Positions 15,665 to 24,469 of a DNA stretch of 64,000 bases are shown here, piece by piece (the first letter of the stretch is position 1; every line of letters begins with the position of its first letter). The translations under genes were made by a program, and so were the position numbers. The stretch is from the NCBI GenBank assembly GCA_946185535.1, contig CAMHJX010000003.1, forward strand, positions 1-64,000. The letters run 5' to 3'. This DNA comes from an uncultured Bacteroidales bacterium. GTDB lineage: Bacteria; Bacteroidota; Bacteroidia; Bacteroidales; F082. A model generated the notes under the pieces. That model saw only the letters and a list, made by a program, of their open reading frames with translations. It had not been told where the DNA came from and searched no databases.

Positions 15665-17140
15665 CTATGGCTTTAAGAACTTTAATTTCGCATTGTCAGG
15701 GTCTTCGAAAGCATTGCAGCTTTTCAAATATGACAAAAGGTCGTCGAATGAGCGGCCATATAGCGTTTGGCCGAAATGGTGCATCTTTTCCATCACTTTG
15801 ATGTAAGTTGCGGGATCCCCTTGGCGGCTCAGCTTGCGTAGCGACAGCAGATAATCTTCACGATACACGGTTGGCACTATAATTTTGGCTTCGCCAGCGC
15901 GGAACAATTCAGCGTTCATCATCACTCGGGCGGTACGTCCGTTACCATCGTTGAAGGGATGCGTCTCGCTGATGAGGAACATCATGTATATGGCTTTGGC
16001 CAACGGCGAGGTCAGCGCAGCATAGTAATCGAATCCGACTTCCAGTGTTCCTTGAACCAGTTTGACATCGACAAACTCGGTGTTTCCCGCACGGTTGTTC
16101 ACCTGCTTGAATTGTCCAGGGTTAAGGTCGGGGCGGCCTGAAAGCAGTATGGCATGACGACGGCGCAGAATGTCAATCAATTCCTGTGGAGTTTTCGGAT
16201 AACGCTGCATCTCGCTTCGGTTCGATACCAGCTGGAACGTGCCCAAGATATCATGCGAATCCTCGCTTCTGTTCGCTATCGGAATGCCTGTCTCGACAAT
16301 CCGCTTGGTTTCATCTACCTCGAATTCCGTTCCCTCGATGTAATTGGAGAAATAACTCTCGAAAAATGCGATGTCGCGGTATTCGTTTTCCGACTGCGGC
16401 TGTATGGGGCGTGAAACGAAGTGCTGCTCCTGCAAAGCGTCATAGAGGGTCTCGAACAGCCGTTTCCTGTTTTCGTCGTATCTCAAACCCACCGACAGAG
16501 CTTTTGCGTAGGTGGTTGCGAGTGCGGTTGTATCATGTGTCGCCAGCAATGCCGAAATCAGCACATTGATTTTTTTGAACTCCTTATCCATGCCAAGTCT
16601 TTCGGCGGTTTCGCGCAAGGTGTCGCGATATGAGTACAAACCCGCTTCGCCGCTGGCAATCAGCACGCTGACAAGTTTCTTTTCTATCACATCGACAGGC
16701 AGCACCTTCGAATCCCCGTCAGTCCTGCGCGACTCCTGCATGTTCTCAAGCATCCAGCGGTGTTCGCTTGCAATAAACATCTGACCGAACACAATATCGT
16801 CCTTGTCATTTCCTGGGCCTTTGCCCACAACAATCACTACGCCAGGCAAGTCGGTCACCTTTTTGTTGAAAGATCCTGTCAAGAAGAAATAGCCGTTAGC
16901 TGTCAAACGCATCTCACGCGCACTTCGGTGGCTGATAATCGTTCCTGGGAAACGCCACATAAGGATATTCATAATATTGCGCCTGACGATACTCTCCGGG
17001 CTGTCAATCAGGTTTGTCGTATAGAGACGTGGCGCTATCTTGCGCAATTTCTCCTGTTTTATGAGGCGGGCGATAGCGTGCGACACATCCGGGTCGGACG
17101 ATGCAAAAACAATTTCCTTATCCAAATCCAGTTCTTTCAT
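15665..17140 (-). CDS. Fic-domain AMPylase with AbiEi-like winged-helix N-terminus (class II)
   Basis: A 491-residue protein. Residues about 1-140 have an AbiEi-antitoxin-like winged helix (AIARLIKQEKLRKIAPRLYT). The Fic core lies at about 250-440, with the catalytic loop HPFNDGNGRTAR near residue 390, so the AMP-transfer His and the phosphate-binding Gly-Asn-Gly-Arg are intact. A class II inhibitory helix motif (S/T)xxxE(G/N) is present just before the core as SNYIEG near residue 272, which would block ATP until released. It would modify target proteins with AMP in the cytoplasm. No separate antitoxin gene is adjacent. A -7 box is at 17165-17172. Confidence 0.88.
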   Translation of the reverse strand: MKELDLDKEIVFASSDPDVSHAIARLIKQEKLRKIAPRLYTTNLIDSPESIVRRNIMNILMWRFPGTIISHRSAREMRLTANGYFFLTGSFNKKVTDLPGVVIVVGKGPGNDKDDIVFGQMFIASEHRWMLENMQESRRTDGDSKVLPVDVIEKKLVSVLIASGEAGLYSYRDTLRETAERLGMDKEFKKINVLISALLATHDTTALATTYAKALSVGLRYDENRKRLFETLYDALQEQHFVSRPIQPQSENEYRDIAFFESYFSNYIEGTEFEVDETKRIVETGIPIANRSEDSHDILGTFQLVSNRSEMQRYPKTPQELIDILRRRHAILLSGRPDLNPGQFKQVNNRAGNTEFVDVKLVQGTLEVGFDYYAALTSPLAKAIYMMFLISETHPFNDGNGRTARVMMNAELFRAGEAKIIVPTVYREDYLLSLRKLSRQGDPATYIKVMEKMHHFGQTLYGRSFDDLLSYLKSCNAFEDPDNAKLKFLKP

Positions 17141-17164
17141 ACAAATTTTCTATAATTGCAGATG

Positions 17165-17172
17165 CAAAAATA
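17165..17172 (-). promoter_or_regulatory. -7 box for the Fic gene
   Basis: Minus-strand TATTTTTG, 25 bases before the ATG at 17140. Confidence 0.45.
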
Positions 17173-17217
17173 CAAATTTTGTCGAATAATGTATGAAAAA
17201 CTACAAATTTTAGCGAT

Positions 17218-17457
17218 TTATTCCTTCGCCACCACCCGAGCCGCATGCTTTTTCCCTTCAATATCCGCAATCCGCAGCAAATAAACCCCTTCTGGCAAAC
17301 CACTAACATTGATTTCATTCGTCCCCCGCACGGTCTTAACCCACTGCCCAAGGGCATTGTACACCTCCACTTCGGTAGCCTCAACGCCTTCTATCGTCAC
17401 CTTTTCCTTTGCCAGATTGGGATAAATGAATAATTCAGAATCCTTGGTTTCACTCAT
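17218..17457 (-). pseudogene. Orphan T9SS type A sorting domain (79 codons)
   Basis: The frame consists of almost nothing but a type IX sorting domain: LFIYPNLAKEKVTIEG, then VEVYNALGQWVKTVRGTNE, then LPEGVYLLRIADIEGK. There is no signal peptide or cargo. It is strikingly close to the tail of the Asp-box protein ending at 20244 (VEVYNALGQxVKT and RGTNEI are shared), 3 kb away. It is probably the surviving 3' end of a deleted paralogue, although an ATG is present. Confidence 0.6.
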
Positions 17458-17698
17458 AATCAGTTCATAAGCACGATAGCACGAAAATACGCATACCGAA
17501 AAAAAGCCAAAGAAAGCCTCAAACCACCGCTTGTCGTCGATAGAGCGGCCAAGGCTCTCAATGGCTTATATTGTTCAATGAGAAAACACTCTAAAAATCC
17601 TCTCCGCTTTCTCCAGCCCAAAGACTTTCACCAACTTCTGGAAAATCACATACTTGATATCTACCCTATTGCGCTTGCTCTTCACGCCATCATTGTTC
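17458..17698. other. Gene-free gap with a possible 40-codon remnant
   Basis: On the minus strand a frame after the barrel gene stop encodes RVDIKYVIFQKLVKVFGLEK and ends at 17578. It has no good start and I do not recognise it; it may be the end of a lost gene. No other structure was found in the gap. Confidence 0.3.
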
Positions 17699-20029
17699 TT
17701 ACAAACGCTCTCTCTCCTCCTCACTCACCGATCTTGAATCAAGTCTCACTTTCGATTGGCCAAACTTGTAGGAGACATTCAGCATGATGTTCCTTCCGTC
17801 GCTGTCGAAGAAGACCAACGAATTGCCGCGTAGGACACTTTGTTGCCAATAGAGCATGGAGTTGAATATGTCATTGGCACTCAGTCGTACGGTCAGGTTG
17901 TTGTTGAGGAAACTCTTCTCCAAACTGGCCGAGAGGTCCCACAGTTCTTTCACGGTGACACCTTCCGATGGATAAGGCGTTCCGTAATAGAAATTCAGGT
18001 TGAACTTCACATCGTAAGGCAAAGTCAGCATATTGCCGACGGAAAGCATGGCGTAGTTCCTGTTGTTCTGTTTCAGTATGCCATCTTCTTCCTTTTCGTA
18101 ATAGTTCCTGCCGAAATAGACGGAACTGTAAAGATACCACCACTTGGTGACATTCCCGTTCCACGCGATGGAGCCGAACAAACTTTGCGTATGGTCTCCG
18201 TTTCTGTAACGCACTTCTCCAAAATCAAGATTACCAGCACTCTGATAATGCTCCCAATAAATGGGATTGATTTCGTAATTGTAGCCGAAACGCACCGAAA
18301 GCGAGATGGGGAAACTGGCAAAAACCTGTGCCGAATGGATGTGGGTGTTAATCAAGTTGGGATTGCCCATCGTATTGACCAAGGAATCGATGTACATGCT
18401 GGGGTTCAAGGCATCCAACGAAGGGCGGACGATGCGCTTCGAGTAAGACGCACCTACCGCATAGCCCGGGGTTGGTTTGTATTGTATAGTGGCATTCGGG
18501 AAAAGGCCGAAATTATTGTAATCTACTTGGGGAACATCGTTCAAGGAATTATGACGGTCAACATATTCAGCCCGCAGTCCGGCGGTGGCCGACCACTTGT
18601 CGGAGAAATTGTGCGCGACGCTTGCGTAGGCGGTGGCGTTCGACTCGTCGGAATGGTAGTGCTGCAAGAGGTTGTTTGTTCCTGTCAGGTCAACATGGTT
18701 GTCGGTTTGGATTAGCGAGTATTTCGCTCCTGCTGCAAGTGTGGTCTTGCCGTTTCGGAGCGGCAGGGTGTAGTCGGCCTTGCCCACATAAATGCCCGTG
18801 TTTCCATAACCTTTGTTAAGGTTCAGAATGCCGTGGCTTTCACTTCCGTCAACGATGTTGCGGAAAGCGTCCTCGTCATTATAACGGTTGTAGGTGTAGT
18901 CCAAGGTCACATTGAGGTTTTGGCCGAGGCTGTCGATGTCGTAGTTGAAAAACAGCGTGTTATTGCTCCGCAACCCCTTGTCATGGGTGCTGGTCACGGT
19001 CTTGAAATCCGTGTGGCCAGGCCCTTCAAAATGGGTCTTTTGCTCGCGCAGACTCGTCCCGTTGCCCAGGTTGTTGATGCTCTGCAAGCCGATGGTCATT
19101 TTCGGGGTCAGGGCGTATTCCAGCATCAGTTTCGCGTTGTGGCCTTGGTTTTGCGAGAGGTTGTAGGCGCGGTGCTCAATCATCGAGTAGCCCATCACAT
19201 CCTCGTTGTTGATGGTGTGCGTGTTCCGTCCGTTGAAACCGTAATAGAGATTGGCCGAGAACTTGTTTTTCGACAAGGTGACATCGGTAAAGGCACTTTC
19301 GCTCCAACGCCGTGCCTTGGTCAGCGTGCCGCCGATGCGCACCGAAAAATCATCGTTGCGCCGTATGGTGACGATTTTCACGATGGCGGTGGCGTCGGCC
19401 TCGTATTGTGAAGAAGGATTGTGGATAATTTCGATGGACTTGATGTTTTGCGGGTTCAGGTTATAGACCTCATCCATCGAATACACGCGCCGGTTGTTGA
19501 TGTAAACGATGGGCGACCCTTGCCCTATAACGGAGAGGTTGTTCTGTCCATCTACCAACAGACCTGGTGTTTTGCGCAGCATGTCGATGCCGTCCGCGCT
19601 CGATGATAGCAAGGTGCTTTCCACTCCAACCACAGTCCTATCTGGCAGACTGGTGATTTCGGGTCGCTTGGCCGCAATGGTCACCTCTTTTAATTGCGAT
19701 GATGCGACGCTCATTTTCAGTGTTCCCAAATTGCCTTTCGGTTGGCTGACGAACTTCGTTTCATAGCCCACGAAACTGATTTTCAGCAGGTCGCAAGTCA
19801 ATTCGAGCGTGAATCGGCCATCATTATCAGTAGTCACACCACCGAGGAAAGTGCTGTCGGGCAGTTGCATCGCTACGACGGTAGCGTAAGGAATGGGCGC
19901 GTCGGTTTCATCCACCACGCGGCCGTTGATGTTTTGCGCCTTCGCACCAAGTACTGCCGTTAAAATGAGCAGTGCGGTCAAAAATGATTTCTTCATCATT
20001 TTGGGTTTCATTGTTCTGTTGTGTATCAT
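17699..20029 (-). CDS. TonB-dependent-type outer-membrane beta-barrel protein with carboxypeptidase-like N-domain
   Basis: A 776-residue outer-membrane protein. The signal peptide is in KKSFLTALLILTAVLGAKAQ; in-frame ATGs at 20029, 20011 and 19996 are all possible starts. Residues about 32-105 are a CarboxypepD_reg-like domain (INGRVVDETDAPIPYATVVA). A plug-like region follows (GIDMLRKTPGLLVDGQNNLS, then VYINNRRVYSMDEVYNLNP), and the rest is an outer-membrane barrel of the type called OMP_b-brl_3. There is no SusD partner, so it is not a standard glycan system. It may be a peptide or siderophore receptor or an assembly factor. It lies between an orphan T9SS tail and a T9SS cargo gene. Confidence 0.85.
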   Translation of the reverse strand: MIHNRTMKPKMMKKSFLTALLILTAVLGAKAQNINGRVVDETDAPIPYATVVAMQLPDSTFLGGVTTDNDGRFTLELTCDLLKISFVGYETKFVSQPKGNLGTLKMSVASSQLKEVTIAAKRPEITSLPDRTVVGVESTLLSSSADGIDMLRKTPGLLVDGQNNLSVIGQGSPIVYINNRRVYSMDEVYNLNPQNIKSIEIIHNPSSQYEADATAIVKIVTIRRNDDFSVRIGGTLTKARRWSESAFTDVTLSKNKFSANLYYGFNGRNTHTINNEDVMGYSMIEHRAYNLSQNQGHNAKLMLEYALTPKMTIGLQSINNLGNGTSLREQKTHFEGPGHTDFKTVTSTHDKGLRSNNTLFFNYDIDSLGQNLNVTLDYTYNRYNDEDAFRNIVDGSESHGILNLNKGYGNTGIYVGKADYTLPLRNGKTTLAAGAKYSLIQTDNHVDLTGTNNLLQHYHSDESNATAYASVAHNFSDKWSATAGLRAEYVDRHNSLNDVPQVDYNNFGLFPNATIQYKPTPGYAVGASYSKRIVRPSLDALNPSMYIDSLVNTMGNPNLINTHIHSAQVFASFPISLSVRFGYNYEINPIYWEHYQSAGNLDFGEVRYRNGDHTQSLFGSIAWNGNVTKWWYLYSSVYFGRNYYEKEEDGILKQNNRNYAMLSVGNMLTLPYDVKFNLNFYYGTPYPSEGVTVKELWDLSASLEKSFLNNNLTVRLSANDIFNSMLYWQQSVLRGNSLVFFDSDGRNIMLNVSYKFGQSKVRLDSRSVSEEERERL

Positions 20030-20243
20030 AATACTATATTTTAATGTTCATTCTTGCGGTCGCAATCCTCATGCCGTTATTATAAGCACCTAAATATCAA
20101 CAATCTGTAAATAACAATCATTCTCAAACTGTCAAATTCTTTTACACCGTTGTAAAGTTTCTTTACAGTCTCATCTGTCTTATTTGTCCTATAAGTCCCA
20201 CTTCGTAAGCACGTTAGCGCGATAGTACAAATAACGAAAAAGC

Positions 20244-21707
20244 CTATCTACTCACCGCCACCTTAGCCGTAAGCACTTTTCCTTCTGCATCCGCAATCCG
20301 CACCAAATAAACGCCCTGTGGCAACTCCGCCACAGTTATTTCATTCGTGCCTCGCATAGTCTTCACCACTTGCCCAAGCGCATTATAAACTTGTACTTCA
20401 ACAACTTCAACGCCATCAATGTAAATAGTTTGGAAAGCAGGATTGGGCCATAGTGTAAAGGATTTCCCTTCCGTCTCATCCACAGCGTCAATGCTGACAA
20501 AATTCGCCGTTAGCTGTCCGCCTCTTGCTATCATGTGAACACATTCTTGTTCTTTTGAAATGGTATCGCCGTCTTGGTTAGTCCAGCCGACAAACTGGTA
20601 GTTTGCATTTGCTGAAGCAGAAAGATGGGCAAACTCACCAAAATTATAGATCCCTGAACCTACAACCGTGCCACCGTTTTCGGGACAAGCAACAACATCT
20701 ATTTCAAACTCCTCATACACCGACTTGCGGCTGCGGTAGATTTGATTGTCGTATTGTCCAAAAGCATACAAATAACCATCATTGGAAAGATGCAACTTGC
20801 TTATCAATTTGTTTGGCATCCCCAAATCGAGACAATCCCATGTTTCGCCATCATCCGCAGAGCGGAAAACGCCCCAAGGCATTCCCCAAGAATCGCAATA
20901 CATATTGGCATACAATACATCGTTATTGTCAACGGCTATCGACTGAACGCATTGGGATGGCAAAAACGATTGCCATGTCACCCCGAAATCACTTGACCGA
21001 AAAAGACCTGGTGTTTGCAATTCCGGATTGGTTATGCAGCCCACATAAATTACATCTTTTGAATTATTGGCCAAACAAACCATGCTCTCATCGATCAATC
21101 CTATGTTTTCCCACGTTTCGCCATTGTCGGTCGATTGGAGCAAGCCCCCTTCGCCCATGGCAAGATGGTCGAAAACGGAAGCCAGTATAGTGCCGTTGTT
21201 AAGTTTCAGCAGGTCTGTCACCTCACAAATTAGGCTATGGTCCACATAGACATTGGTCCACGTCGAATCCCAATCCGTTGATTTGTAGACACCTTCCCAT
21301 GTGCCTAAAAGCAAGGAGTTGTCGGAAGTCACACCTATTGAGACACCGTTCGTAGTGGTAGGAACGGGCAGTGCCTTCCATTCGGTGCTGCCGGCTTCTC
21401 TTTTTTGCAAAGGATGTCCACCATAATTTGTTCCAGCCAGCAAAGTGCCGTCCGTATGCTCATATAGGCGTAGTATTCCGCTGTTTTCCAATCCGATGAG
21501 GCTCCATGTTGCTCCACCGTCGGAAGAACTGTACACGCCCGTTGCGCCTACAATAATGTTCCCTTCGGCATCCTCTATGAGCGAGAAAATACCTGTTGTT
21601 GGTGGGTCAATATCCATCCAAAAGTCATCTACTGTTTGTGCTTGCATCGTCACCCCTCCCGCCATCAGCAGGAGCACAAGCAGGGTGTAAAATCTTGTCG
21701 TTTTCAT
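20244..21707 (-). CDS. T9SS-exported Asp-box (BNR) beta-propeller protein
   Basis: A 487-residue exported protein. After signal peptide TTRFYTLLVLLLMAGGVTMQ it has at least five Asp-box motifs of the SxDxGxTW type: SSDGGATWSLIG, STDWDSTWTNV, STDNGETWENIG, SSDFGVTWQSF and SADDGETWDCL, spread over residues 60-300, so it is a sialidase-like propeller without visible sialidase catalytic residues. Residues about 330-395 resemble a bacterial beta-repeat (YQFVGWTNQDGDTIS). The last 75 residues are a T9SS type A sorting domain (LWPNPAFQTIYIDGVEV through KVAVSR). It is expected on the cell surface or secreted. A -7 box is at 21734-21741. Confidence 0.88.
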   Translation of the reverse strand: MKTTRFYTLLVLLLMAGGVTMQAQTVDDFWMDIDPPTTGIFSLIEDAEGNIIVGATGVYSSSDGGATWSLIGLENSGILRLYEHTDGTLLAGTNYGGHPLQKREAGSTEWKALPVPTTTNGVSIGVTSDNSLLLGTWEGVYKSTDWDSTWTNVYVDHSLICEVTDLLKLNNGTILASVFDHLAMGEGGLLQSTDNGETWENIGLIDESMVCLANNSKDVIYVGCITNPELQTPGLFRSSDFGVTWQSFLPSQCVQSIAVDNNDVLYANMYCDSWGMPWGVFRSADDGETWDCLDLGMPNKLISKLHLSNDGYLYAFGQYDNQIYRSRKSVYEEFEIDVVACPENGGTVVGSGIYNFGEFAHLSASANANYQFVGWTNQDGDTISKEQECVHMIARGGQLTANFVSIDAVDETEGKSFTLWPNPAFQTIYIDGVEVVEVQVYNALGQVVKTMRGTNEITVAELPQGVYLVRIADAEGKVLTAKVAVSR

Positions 21708-21733
21708 ATTCGTTAGCTTTTAGAATTTTTCGG

Positions 21734-21741
21734 CAAAACTA
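21734..21741 (-). promoter_or_regulatory. -7 box for the Asp-box protein gene
   Basis: Minus-strand TAGTTTTG, 27 bases before the ATG at 21707. Confidence 0.5.
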
Positions 21742-21813
21742 CACCAAGCCCCAGCGCATGGCAAGCAAAACCATGTACGGGTTTGTACGGGTTTTTCGCT
21801 ATCGTACCGATAA

Positions 21814-23640
21814 TCAATTAGATGTGGATTCCTCCGCGAAGCCTCGGAGAGTGACCGAAAGAGGCTCTTCAGCGCCGAAAATGGCTTTCATTTTGCGGCC
21901 TCGGTCGTTCACGGTGGTGTAAGCCCGCTGCATCAGGGCAGAGATGTCGGCGTCAGAAAGGCCAAGCAGATAGAGGCAGCAATAGTCGAGGTCGTTCTTG
22001 GTGAGGTTGGGATAGGCTTTGGCTAACCTGACGGTGAACAGATTGAAATGGCGGTCGGCGGCATCGCGCAACGCCATCACCTGTTCCTTGCTTAAGGCGG
22101 CGTCCTTATAAAGTTTGCAGTCCATCTGCGCCTTGAACTGTCCTTCATGCACCCGCTCCATGATGAGGCGGCAGATAGGCTCATCGGTGAACGATTCAGC
22201 CTGTTGGGGCTTCGCGTTCACCTCCTCCTGCCGTTTGATTTGGTCCTTTAGCTCCCTCACCTCCTGGTTGCTCTTTTTCAACCGTCCCGACATCGACGCT
22301 TTTTCCAAACGATGGGCTTCCCTTTCGGCTTCCAATTTTTGGCTTTCCAACCGGTGCGCTTCACGCTCAACCTCTATCTGCTGGTTGGCTTTTTCATGTT
22401 GCTCTTTCATCTTGCGCCTGTGGAGCAGCCAAGCCGTAAGAGCGGCCAACACCGCAAGGATGCCTGTTGCCACTATCATCCTGTTTCTTTGGACACGGAT
22501 TTTCCCCTGCCTTTCAGCATCGGCCCGTTCCTGTTCCCATTGTAGATGCTGCTGAAACAACTCGTTAAGTTGCGAGACCTGTGCATTGCTTTCCCCTTCC
22601 GATACGGTGTTTCCCGCAATATACATCGAAAACTGGGCGGCTTTCAATGTGTCTCCCTGATTTTGGAATATCTCGTAAAGATATCGCGCCGCAATCCTTT
22701 GTCTGGCAGCATCCTCCATATTCTCAAACACAGGCGTTAAATAAACTAACGCTGAATCATATTGTACCTCCTCACTATAAATACTGCCAATAGTCAAATA
22801 GCGATTCAATTTCTCTGTTTCATCTGTGGTTTGAATTGCCATACGCCTCAGATCATTCACCGAAGGCTCAACCCCTTTACCCATTTGATAATACAGAAAA
22901 GCCCTGGCTGAAATCAAATCCCTGAAAACCAAATTGTTCGTATCGGGCAATTGTTTCAGTGCCTCATCGAAATAATATGCTGCACTATCATATTCTTTCA
23001 ATTTACCAAACTGCTTTCCTAATTGAAGGAGTGTGTTGGCAATCTTGTCTGGCGAAGCCTGGGCAATTCTATCATAATCCAAGCTTTTCTTACAGCAATA
23101 GATGGCAGGCTCCTGCATGAATTGTGCGGAAAACAAATCCCCAAGGCGGTTATAGGTCAAAGTCATAAACCGTGCCTTGTGTCCCACCAAAACCTTCTCC
23201 TCAAAATGTCCTTCCATCATCCGTAAGGCATTGAGGTATTCCCCGCAGGCCTCAATAAGGCTGTCGCGCTCATAATACCCCACACCATTAATATAATGCG
23301 CCCGTGCCGCCAAAAACCCGTCATCGATGGAATCAAAATAATCCACCGCCTTCAGCAGATCCTTTCGGTTACTCTGTCTATAATAATTCTTATACAGCAG
23401 CTCCGAAATCAGCACCTGGCAGTAATGCCCGTCAAACTCATCCAGACTATCCGCTGCCGCACTTGAAGCAAACTCCTGAAGCATCGCAAAAGCACTATCC
23501 GGCTGCTGCCACATCAGGCTGTCAATCTCCGCCAATACAGGAGACGACGGCGTTTCAATAGATTCAACGACCTTGGTAGGGTGGTCGCAGGCTACCGTTA
23601 ACGCCAACAACAGGATTCCTATGTAAAACCAACGTTTCAC
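21814..23640 (-). CDS. TPR-containing membrane regulator with C-terminal HTH-like domain
   Basis: A 608-residue protein starting at a GTG. The N-terminal segment KRWFYIGILLLALTVAC is a lipoprotein-type signal. Residues 40-380 are helical TPR-like repeats (AIYCCKKSLDYDRIA, YDSAAYYFDEALKQLP). A membrane segment follows near 390 (MIVATGILAVLAALTAWLL), then a coiled coil with a doubled EREAHRLE unit. The last 70 residues, NLTKNDLDYCCLYLLGLSDA and then a helix ending KAIFG, resemble a LuxR-type HTH. This is a common Bacteroidales arrangement with an outer sensor part and an inner DNA-binding part. Target genes are unknown; the T9SS protein downstream is one candidate. Confidence 0.8.
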   Translation of the reverse strand: MKRWFYIGILLLALTVACDHPTKVVESIETPSSPVLAEIDSLMWQQPDSAFAMLQEFASSAAADSLDEFDGHYCQVLISELLYKNYYRQSNRKDLLKAVDYFDSIDDGFLAARAHYINGVGYYERDSLIEACGEYLNALRMMEGHFEEKVLVGHKARFMTLTYNRLGDLFSAQFMQEPAIYCCKKSLDYDRIAQASPDKIANTLLQLGKQFGKLKEYDSAAYYFDEALKQLPDTNNLVFRDLISARAFLYYQMGKGVEPSVNDLRRMAIQTTDETEKLNRYLTIGSIYSEEVQYDSALVYLTPVFENMEDAARQRIAARYLYEIFQNQGDTLKAAQFSMYIAGNTVSEGESNAQVSQLNELFQQHLQWEQERADAERQGKIRVQRNRMIVATGILAVLAALTAWLLHRRKMKEQHEKANQQIEVEREAHRLESQKLEAEREAHRLEKASMSGRLKKSNQEVRELKDQIKRQEEVNAKPQQAESFTDEPICRLIMERVHEGQFKAQMDCKLYKDAALSKEQVMALRDAADRHFNLFTVRLAKAYPNLTKNDLDYCCLYLLGLSDADISALMQRAYTTVNDRGRKMKAIFGAEEPLSVTLRGFAEESTSN

Positions 23641-23644
23641 GCTG

Positions 23645-23652
23645 CAAAATTA
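23645..23652 (-). promoter_or_regulatory. -7 box only 5 bases before a GTG start
   Basis: Minus-strand TAATTTTG ends 5 bases before the GTG at 23640. With normal spacing, transcription would begin at or next to the start codon, so the TPR regulator mRNA may be leaderless. A stop codon in frame just upstream excludes a longer protein. Confidence 0.45.
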
Positions 23653-23711
23653 ATCAAAATCCATCAAAAAAACAAATTGCATCCTATTCCCATCATTGCA
23701 GCCAAACAAAC

Positions 23712-23764
23712 ACCGCCGCAAAGGAGATCGCGGGTCTCCGCCCGCGATGAGGCCTTGCGGCGGT
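23712..23764. terminator. Nested double hairpin, GC-rich family
   Basis: The outer stem ACCGCCGCAAAGG pairs with CCTTGCGGCGGT. Its loop is itself a perfect hairpin, ATCGCGGG with CCCGCGAT. It follows the YecH-like gene on the minus strand and is a probable terminator of the ferredoxin operon. Confidence 0.65.
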
Positions 23765-23785
23765 AATCCCAATCGTTTTGGATTA

Positions 23786-24013
23786 TTAGTGTTCGCAAAC
23801 CTTGCCGACATCCGCCGTGAAACCGTCGTCCGTCGGCTTGAACTTGCCGTGTTCCTTCAGGAAGTCGATCAGTTCCTGTGCCGTCAGGTTCTCTGCGCTG
23901 CACGTGTAGAAACGTTCCTCAGTACCAAACTTCTCGATGATGGCCTCCAATAGGTTTTTCTCCGAATAACTATGTCCCTGCATCATGGCAAGGACTTCGT
24001 GTCCGTGTGTCAT
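23786..24013 (-). CDS. YecH-like (DUF2492) small metal-binding protein
   Basis: A 75-residue protein opening MTHGHEVLAMMQGHSYS, the HGHEVL signature of the YecH/DUF2492 family, with FGTEERFYTCSAENLTAQEL in the middle and a C-terminal CEH. The His and Cys residues could bind a metal ion. It is the last gene of a four-gene operon (DUF2249, DUF1858, ferredoxin, this gene) with a 12-base gap to the ferredoxin. Its placement in a probable nitrosative-stress operon is the main clue to its role. Confidence 0.8.
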   Translation of the reverse strand: MTHGHEVLAMMQGHSYSEKNLLEAIIEKFGTEERFYTCSAENLTAQELIDFLKEHGKFKPTDDGFTADVGKVCEH

Positions 24014-24025
24014 ATCTTTTAGATT

Positions 24026-24208
24026 TTACGCTTCTTCAATGGCTCCCACAGGGCAGCCTTCTTTGGCTTCGGCGGCTGAAGCCATTGCCGACTCTGGAAC
24101 TTCGACTTCAATGGCGACAGCCACGTCACCTTGGATGCTGAACACTTCGGGGCAGGTGGACTCGCAAAGCCCACAGCCGATGCAACTGTCATTTACTTTG
24201 TACTTCAT
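24026..24208 (-). CDS. 4Fe-4S ferredoxin (60 aa)
   Basis: A small single-cluster-type ferredoxin. The cluster ligands are in CIGCGLCESTCP near residue 9 and in GCPVGAIEEA at the very end, with an acidic, Val-rich middle. The second site keeps only one Cys, so one 4Fe-4S cluster is expected. It lies 14 bases behind the DUF1858 gene and probably feeds electrons to redox enzymes of the same regulon, for example Hcp. The 3' end of this gene type is found as a remnant at 15492-15530 and 51663-51716. Confidence 0.92.
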   Translation of the reverse strand: MKYKVNDSCIGCGLCESTCPEVFSIQGDVAVAIEVEVPESAMASAAEAKEGCPVGAIEEA

Positions 24209-24222
24209 GATGTTCCTTTCTG

Positions 24223-24450
24223 TTATTGGTTTATGTGTTGGTTAATCAATCCTTTGATTCTCTCGATGATGGCCTCCACTTCCATGCCCGATTTCTTGCT
24301 CATTTCGGCGATGGTAGCTTTGCCCAACATGATTTTGCCAACGGGCGTGTTGAGCATCTTGAACTTCTCGTTCACTTTTGCCATTTCCATCTTCAGCCAA
24401 GGATATTGGGCGATGAGGTCGGCTAAACGGGTGTCTTTCGTGATTTCCAT
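24223..24450 (-). CDS. DUF1858 domain protein
   Basis: A 75-residue protein with the DUF1858 pattern: ITKDTRLADLIAQYPWLKME at the start and LGKATIAEMSKKSGMEVEAI near residue 45, ending in a helix. DUF1858 often occurs next to hybrid cluster proteins and DUF2249 proteins and is linked to nitrosative stress. It is cytoplasmic with no signal peptide. It follows the DUF2249 gene after 36 bases that hold a perfect GGACGCAT palindrome. Confidence 0.82.
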   Translation of the reverse strand: MEITKDTRLADLIAQYPWLKMEMAKVNEKFKMLNTPVGKIMLGKATIAEMSKKSGMEVEAIIERIKGLINQHINQ

Positions 24451-24469
24451 ATTATTGCGTTTTTGTTAC

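Noticed and set aside
18833-19411. 192-codon open frame on the plus strand
   Set aside because: Antisense of the outer-membrane barrel gene with its clear carboxypeptidase-like and plug domains.
20244-21707. Active sialidase
   Set aside because: Asp-box repeats are clear, but no catalytic Arg triad, Tyr/Glu pair or RIP-type motif was found.
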